Source of the DNA: an uncultured Clostridia bacterium
GTDB lineage: Bacteria > Bacillota > Clostridia > Oscillospirales > Ruminococcaceae
Length of the DNA: 9,722 nucleotides
Direction of reading: 5' to 3'
Assembly: GCA_947177695.1 (NCBI GenBank)
Contig: CAMWVO010000040.1
Coordinates: forward strand, 1-9,722
In this document: piece after piece, positions 6,081 to 9,722 of the stretch
Position numbering within the stretch: position 1 is the stretch's first letter
Layout: the number at the start of each line of letters is the position of its first letter
The notes under the pieces: generated by a model
What the model was told of the DNA's origin: nothing
Databases searched by the model: none
What the model saw: only the letters and a program-made list of their open reading frames with translations
Translations under genes and position numbers: made by a program

Positions 6081-6175
6081 TACTAATCTCTAATCAAACT
6101 ATAGACAAAAGTCTATAGTTTGATGCCGCCTAAACGGCGGCTGTCAAAATCAAAGATTTTGACGAGATTAGTATT
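6079..6175. repeat. Cloverleaf-like hairpin unit 1
   Basis: An outer 12-bp perfect stem (aatactaatctc at 6079-6090 with gagattagtatt at 6164-6175) encloses three perfect hairpins. These are a 14-bp stem at 6093-6124 (atcaaactatagac, loop aaaa), a 6-bp GC stem at 6125-6141 (gccgcc, loop taaac), and a 9-bp stem at 6143-6163 (gtcaaaatc, loop aaa). The junction leaves only 2, 0, 1 and 0 unpaired bases. The outer stem begins inside the stop codon of the lipoprotein gene. None of the hairpins is followed by a T-run on either strand, so they are not ordinary terminators. Confidence 0.9.
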
Positions 6176-6180
6176 GAACG

Positions 6181-6269
6181 ACTTTCTTGGCGGCTTTGCC
6201 GCCACAACCGTGCAAAGGCACGGTTGAATCAAACTGTAGACTTTGTCTACAGTTTGATAAAGAAATAGT
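6181..6269. repeat. Cloverleaf-like hairpin unit 2
   Basis: Three perfect hairpins lie side by side: a 7-bp stem at 6188-6204 (tggcggc, loop ttt), a 9-bp stem at 6205-6226 (caaccgtgc, loop aaag), and a 14-bp stem at 6228-6258 (atcaaactgtagac, loop ttt). An imperfect outer stem, 6181-6187 with 6261-6269 and a 2-base bulge, can close them into a four-way junction. The last hairpin matches the first hairpin of unit 1 except for one base pair, changed on both arms. The unit is arranged roughly as a mirror image of unit 1, five bases away. Confidence 0.85.
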
Positions 6270-6283
6270 ATAAGCATATAAAT

Positions 6284-6323
6284 ATGAAAAATAAGCCGCG
6301 CAGCTTTATATCCCGCGCGGCTT
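6284..6323 (-). terminator. Intrinsic terminator of the atp operon, possibly bidirectional
   Basis: A 9-bp perfect stem, aagccgcgc with gcgcggctt (6293-6301 and 6315-6323), ends seven bases past the atpC stop. On the minus strand it is followed by ATTTTTCAT. On the plus strand it is followed by a T-rich but interrupted stretch, so it may also stop transcripts from the lipoprotein gene after they pass the hairpin array. Confidence 0.85.
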
Positions 6324-6329
6324 TATTCT

Positions 6330-6740
6330 TTACTTGTTTTCCGAACCGACGCTGATACGGTTCAGCGCTCTGCGGAGCTTTAACTCCGCAAGGTCGAGCT
6401 GGTGTTTGTCCTCCTGCTCTTTAAGACGGCGTCTCGCGTCCTCTTCGGAGCGTTTTGCCCAGTCAAGGTCGATCTCCTCCGCCCACTCAACAGCGTTTGC
6501 AAGGATAGACACCTTGTTTCCGCCTACCTTGAGCAGACCCGTCGAAATAGCGGCGACTTTCCAGCTGCCGTCCGCCTGCATTACCTTGAGAGGCCCCGAC
6601 GGCAGATCGGCTACCAGACTTGTGTGATTTGCAAGAATACCGATATCGCCCTCGGTCGTGCGGACGATTATCTGCGGCGTCTCGCCTTTAAAGAAAATCT
6701 TTTCGGGCGTAACTACGCTGAGCGAAAATGAAGCTGCCAT
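6330..6740 (-). CDS. atpC: ATP synthase F1 subunit epsilon
   Basis: A 136-aa epsilon subunit, part of the central stalk of F1 and an inhibitor of ATP hydrolysis. The N-terminal beta-sandwich (about 3-85) contains SLSVVTPEKIFF and TEGDIGILANHTSLVADL. The C-terminal helical hairpin, about 90-130, carries RSEEDARRRLKEQE and LKLRRALNRI. The AAGGAGGTG binding site overlaps the atpD stop codon, and the gap is only 14 bases, so its translation is probably coupled to atpD. It is the last gene of the operon, followed directly by the terminator. Confidence 0.96.
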   Translation of the reverse strand: MAASFSLSVVTPEKIFFKGETPQIIVRTTEGDIGILANHTSLVADLPSGPLKVMQADGSWKVAAISTGLLKVGGNKVSILANAVEWAEEIDLDWAKRSEEDARRRLKEQEDKHQLDLAELKLRRALNRISVGSENK

Positions 6741-6754
6741 AGAAAAGCACCTCC

Positions 6755-8158
6755 TTATTCGTTAGCGGAGTTCTTGGCTTTTTCAACGACCTCGTCGATA
6801 GTTCCCGCGAACAGGAACGCAGACTCGGGCAGATCGTCGTGCATACCCTCAATGATCTCCTTGAAGCCGCGGATAGTTTCCTTAAGAGGAACGTACTTAC
6901 CCTGCATACCGGTGAACTGTTCCGCAACGCTGAAAGGCTGGGACAGGAAACGCTGTATCTTTCTCGCTCTGGAAACGATCAGCTTATCCTCGTCGGAAAG
7001 TTCGTCCATACCCATGATAGCGATGATATCCTGAAGCTCCTTGTATCTCTGGAGAATGTTCTGTACCGAACGTGCCACCTCGTAGTGCTCCTGACCAACG
7101 ATATCGGGAGAAAGGATTCTCGATGTTGAGTCAAGGGGGTCAACGGCGGGATAGATACCCAGCGAAGCAATGCTTCTTGAAAGTGTTGTTGTTGCGTCAA
7201 GGTGAGCAAATGTTGTTGCGGGAGCAGGGTCAGTCAAGTCGTCGGCAGGAACGTATACAGCCTGTACCGATGTGATAGAGCCCTTGTTTGTGGAAGTAAT
7301 TCTCTCCTGCAAAGCGCCCATTTCCGTAGCCAGCGTAGGCTGATAACCAACCGCCGAAGGCATACGTCCAAGCAGCGCGGAAACCTCCGAGCCTGCCTGT
7401 GTGAAACGGAAGATGTTGTCGATGAACAGGAGCACGTCCTGACCCTCGGCGTCACGGAAATATTCCGCCATAGTCAGTCCCGAAAGACCAACTCTCATTC
7501 TCGCTCCGGGAGGCTCGTTCATCTGACCGTAAACAAGAACGGTCTTGTCGATAACTCCCGACTCGGTCATTTCGTTGTAGAGGTCGTTACCCTCACGGGT
7601 ACGCTCGCCAACGCCCGTAAATACGGAAATACCGTTGTGCTGGTTTGCGATGTTGTTGATAAGCTCCTGGATAAGAACCGTCTTACCAACGCCCGCGCCT
7701 CCGAACAGACCGATCTTACCGCCCTTAAGGTAGGGACAGATAAGGTCGATAACCTTGATACCTGTTTCCAGAATTTCATTGGAAGCGGTCTGCTCCTCGT
7801 AGGTTGGGGGATCTCTGTGGATAGCCCATCTTTCCTTGGTTTCGGGAGCGGGCTTGTTGTCAACGGGTTCTCCCAGAAGATTGAAGATTCTTCCGAGAGT
7901 TTCCTTGCCGACGGGAACGGTGATAGGCGAACCCGTATCCACCGCGTCAACGTCTCTTACAAGACCGTCCGTAGAGCCCATGGCGATACATCTTACCACG
8001 TCGTCGCCGATATGCTGAGCGACCTCGCAGATAAGAGGCTTGCCGTTAAGCTCGATTTCTATTGCATTCAAAAGATTCGGAAGATTGTCCTTAGTAAACT
8101 GGATATCGACTACCGCGCCGATGATCTGAACAACCTTGCCGATATTTTTCTGCGGCAT
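6755..8158 (-). CDS. atpD: ATP synthase F1 subunit beta
   Basis: A full-length 467-aa catalytic beta subunit; three copies alternate with alpha in the F1 head and carry out ATP synthesis or hydrolysis. The Walker A motif GGAGVGKT is at residues 153-160, GERTREGND with the catalytic glutamate at 184-192, Walker B DVLLFIDNIFRF at 241-252, the alpha/beta signature PAVDPLDSTS at 337-346, and the DELSDED motif at 385-391. All key residues are intact. The nearest strong binding site (GGGAAGGA) lies 12 bases before the ATG, with ATGATTATGTAA in between. It lies 126 bases from atpG, wider than the other gaps in this operon, and 14 bases from atpC. Confidence 0.98.
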   Translation of the reverse strand: MPQKNIGKVVQIIGAVVDIQFTKDNLPNLLNAIEIELNGKPLICEVAQHIGDDVVRCIAMGSTDGLVRDVDAVDTGSPITVPVGKETLGRIFNLLGEPVDNKPAPETKERWAIHRDPPTYEEQTASNEILETGIKVIDLICPYLKGGKIGLFGGAGVGKTVLIQELINNIANQHNGISVFTGVGERTREGNDLYNEMTESGVIDKTVLVYGQMNEPPGARMRVGLSGLTMAEYFRDAEGQDVLLFIDNIFRFTQAGSEVSALLGRMPSAVGYQPTLATEMGALQERITSTNKGSITSVQAVYVPADDLTDPAPATTFAHLDATTTLSRSIASLGIYPAVDPLDSTSRILSPDIVGQEHYEVARSVQNILQRYKELQDIIAIMGMDELSDEDKLIVSRARKIQRFLSQPFSVAEQFTGMQGKYVPLKETIRGFKEIIEGMHDDLPESAFLFAGTIDEVVEKAKNSANE

Positions 8159-8182
8159 TTACATAATCATTCCTTCCCTATT
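8159..8182 (-). promoter_or_regulatory. atpD ribosome binding site with start-stop codon pair
   Basis: Minus strand, before the atpD ATG: GGGAAGGA, then ATG ATT ATG TAA in the same frame as atpD, then the real ATG. The AAGGA core stands six bases from the second ATG, which is followed at once by TAA, and 12 bases from the atpD ATG. Ribosomes could start and stop there and then restart one codon later. The codons are seen; any regulatory effect is inferred. Confidence 0.5.
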
Positions 8183-8209
8183 AGATGTTAGAGAACAGAG
8201 GTAAGAGGT
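8168..8209 (-). repeat. Dispersed leader repeat, copy upstream of atpD
   Basis: This is the partner of 3777-3819, matching at about 38 of 43 positions. It lies in the 126-base atpG-atpD spacer and supplies the atpD ribosome binding site. The rest of the spacer holds a 6-bp hairpin at 8231-8249 (ggacag with ctgtcc) and a 5-bp palindrome at 8272-8284 (cgggg with ccccg) right after the atpG stop. Neither has a T-run on the minus strand. Confidence 0.75.
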
Positions 8210-8284
8210 TTGATGTTCGTACCTCCAAACGGACAGACACCGCCTGTCCTGTGATCTGTCATTTGTGTCATCGGGGACTCCCCG

Positions 8285-9169
8285 CTACTCTTGTGCAGAC
8301 GCGCCGCCAACGATCTCGGTGATCTCCTGAGTGATGGACGCCTGACGGGCGCGGTTGTACATCAGCGACAGACCCGATATCATTTCGCTTGCGTTGTCCG
8401 AAGCGTTCTCCATCGCAATTCGGCGTGAAGCCTGCTCCGAAGCGAAGCTGTCCACAACGGCGCAGAATATCATACCCGTGATATACTTGGGAACGATGGC
8501 GTCGAAAACAAATTCGGGGGACGGCTCGTACACGGGGATCTCCTTGATCTTAGCCCTTTCATTGCTGTCCGAGTCCTCGCCGCTGCGAACGTCCATGGGA
8601 AGCACCGCCAGTGCCTCCGCCTGCTGGAGCAGGGGAGAAACATATTCCGTGTGGAAAAGCTCCACCCTGTCGATCTCGCCGCTTACGAATTTCTGCATGA
8701 TGACGTCGGAAATATCCGCCGCCTGGTGAATTTTCAGACTCTCGGCAATATTCGGGTAGCTGCCCGCAAGGTCATAGCCGCGCTTGTTAAAGTACTCCAC
8801 CGACTTCTTTCCGATAGCCAGCACCTGTACCTCCGACGAGCCTTTAAGTTCGTCGATACGCGACTGAGCAAGCTTTAAAACGTTGGAGTTAAAGCCGCCA
8901 GCCAGACCTCTGTCACCGGCGATGACAACCAGCAGAACGGTCTTGGCGTCCCGCTTTCTGGTATACTGCGAGAAGAAGCCGGGGTTTTCCGACTGTATCT
9001 CGCACATTGTTTCATACAGGGCATTAAAGTAGGGACGGGCGTTGTCCGCCTTTTCCTTGGCTTTTCTCAGCTTTGAGGAAGCCACCAGCTCCATCGCCTT
9101 GGTGATCTGCATGGTGGACTCAACGCTTTTGATGCGCCTTTTAATGTCCTTCATATTACCGCTTGCCAA
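8285..9169 (-). CDS. atpG: ATP synthase F1 subunit gamma
   Basis: A 294-aa gamma subunit, the rotating central shaft that transmits torque between the membrane ring and the catalytic beta subunits. The N-terminal coiled-coil helix reads MKDIKRRIKSVESTMQITKAMELV (residues 6-29, key residues I9, I13, M20, M26). The core contains the conserved VVIAGDRGLAGGFNSN, and the C-terminal helix has SEMISGLSLMYNRARQASITQEITEIV. The start is TTG at 9169, chosen because GGAGGG lies six bases upstream; the in-frame ATG five codons later is too far from that site. It follows atpA after 35 bases. The length is normal for the family. Confidence 0.96.
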   Translation of the reverse strand: MASGNMKDIKRRIKSVESTMQITKAMELVASSKLRKAKEKADNARPYFNALYETMCEIQSENPGFFSQYTRKRDAKTVLLVVIAGDRGLAGGFNSNVLKLAQSRIDELKGSSEVQVLAIGKKSVEYFNKRGYDLAGSYPNIAESLKIHQAADISDVIMQKFVSGEIDRVELFHTEYVSPLLQQAEALAVLPMDVRSGEDSDSNERAKIKEIPVYEPSPEFVFDAIVPKYITGMIFCAVVDSFASEQASRRIAMENASDNASEMISGLSLMYNRARQASITQEITEIVGGASAQE

Positions 9170-9204
9170 CGGACACCCTCCTTTCTCTTATCGTTTCGGG
9201 GCAA

Positions 9205-9722
9205 TTACTTGTCGGCAAGGAATTTCTTGACACATTCCGCGAGAGCCTCTTTGAGAGCCTCCTCGTTTTCCTTTGTCAGATCCTTTGTCGATTTGATCGA
9301 AGCGATAATGTCGGGGTGTGCGCTGCTTACGTATTCAAACAGTTCCTTTTCAAACTCGGATACGAGTTCGAGGGGGATATCCTTGAGATAGCCGTGAGTT
9401 ACGGCGTAAATGATAAGCACCTGATCCTCAACGGTAAGGGGAGTGTTGCGTCCCTGCTTGAGGACTTCAACAACTCTTTCACCCAGCGCAAGACGGTCCT
9501 TAGTATCCTTATCCAGATCGGAACCGAACTGGGAGAAGGACTGGAGCTCACGGTACTGGGAATAGGTCAGCTTCAGAGAACCTGAAACCTTTTTCATAGC
9601 CTTGATCTGAGCCGAGCCGCCAACACGGGATACCGAGATACCGGGGTTTACCGCGGGACGAACGCCGGAGTTGAACAGGTCTGTTTCAAGGAATATCTGA
9701 CCGTCGGTAATGGAGATTACGT
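9205..9722 (-). CDS. atpA: ATP synthase F1 subunit alpha, C-terminal part
   Basis: The gene runs off the right edge of the window, so its start is not seen; the last 171 residues and the stop are present. The visible part opens with VISITDGQIFLE, followed by the alpha signature RPAVNPGISVSRVG, whose last arginine is the arginine finger that reaches into the catalytic site of beta. The C-terminal helical domain ends in LAECVKKFLADK. Alpha holds non-catalytic nucleotide sites and alternates with beta in the hexamer. The Walker motifs lie outside the window. atpG follows 35 bases later. Confidence 0.97.
   Translation of the reverse strand, partial: VISITDGQIFLETDLFNSGVRPAVNPGISVSRVGGSAQIKAMKKVSGSLKLTYSQYRELQSFSQFGSDLDKDTKDRLALGERVVEVLKQGRNTPLTVEDQVLIIYAVTHGYLKDIPLELVSEFEKELFEYVSSAHPDIIASIKSTKDLTKENEEALKEALAECVKKFLADK

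Noticed and set aside
6079..6269. CRISPR array
   Set aside because: The repeats are palindromes of different sequence placed back to back, without a constant direct repeat or regular spacers.
7202..8191. Long plus-strand open frame (329 codons) opposite atpD
   Set aside because: It lies fully antisense to a highly conserved gene, has no recognisable domain, and arises from the codon bias of atpD.

Overview
The window comes from a low-to-mid GC, endospore-lineage Firmicute, most likely a Clostridia member of the Oscillospiraceae/Ruminococcus type. This is inferred from protein content: a SpoIIAA-SpoIIAB-SigF trio, a four-cysteine L33, a short SecE, and a vWA-type surface lipoprotein of clostridial style. 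I could not run a search to fix the species. Nearly every gene is housekeeping and lies on the minus strand, so transcription runs from high to low coordinates.

Layout from right to left, in the direction of transcription. (1) 9722-6330: the F1 part of an ATP synthase operon, atpA (its 5' part lies beyond the window), atpG, atpD and atpC, closed by a hairpin terminator at 6284-6323. (2) 6081-6329: a convergent intergenic region holding two adjacent four-way-junction (cloverleaf-like) sets of perfect hairpins. (3) 4875-6080: the only plus-strand gene, a predicted lipoprotein with a degenerate vWA-like domain, behind a clear sigma-A promoter. (4) 4722-1797: rpmG-secE-nusG-rplK-rplA, read from a near-perfect TTGACA/TATAAT promoter through a leader of about 290 nt. 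A probable L1 autoregulatory site lies between rplK and rplA, and terminator hairpins follow rplA. (5) 1556-89: spoIIAA-spoIIAB-sigF, the anti-anti-sigma/anti-sigma/sigma switch of the forespore.

How the genes fit together: L33, L11 and L1 are 50S ribosomal proteins; NusG couples RNA polymerase to elongation and translation, and SecE is part of the protein export channel. The usual partners rplJ-rplL do not follow rplA; the sporulation switch sits there instead. The F1 genes encode the catalytic head that makes or hydrolyses ATP.

The most unusual DNA is the hairpin array at 6079-6269. It has two 14-bp hairpins with the same stem except for one compensated base pair (A-T versus G-C), three-arm junctions with almost no unpaired bases, and a related GC hairpin at the left edge of the window. 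It looks like a mosaic, BIME-like palindromic repeat or a structured 3' RNA. I know no named family for it. A second dispersed repeat, about 43 bp, sits at the ribosome binding sites of both nusG and atpD.
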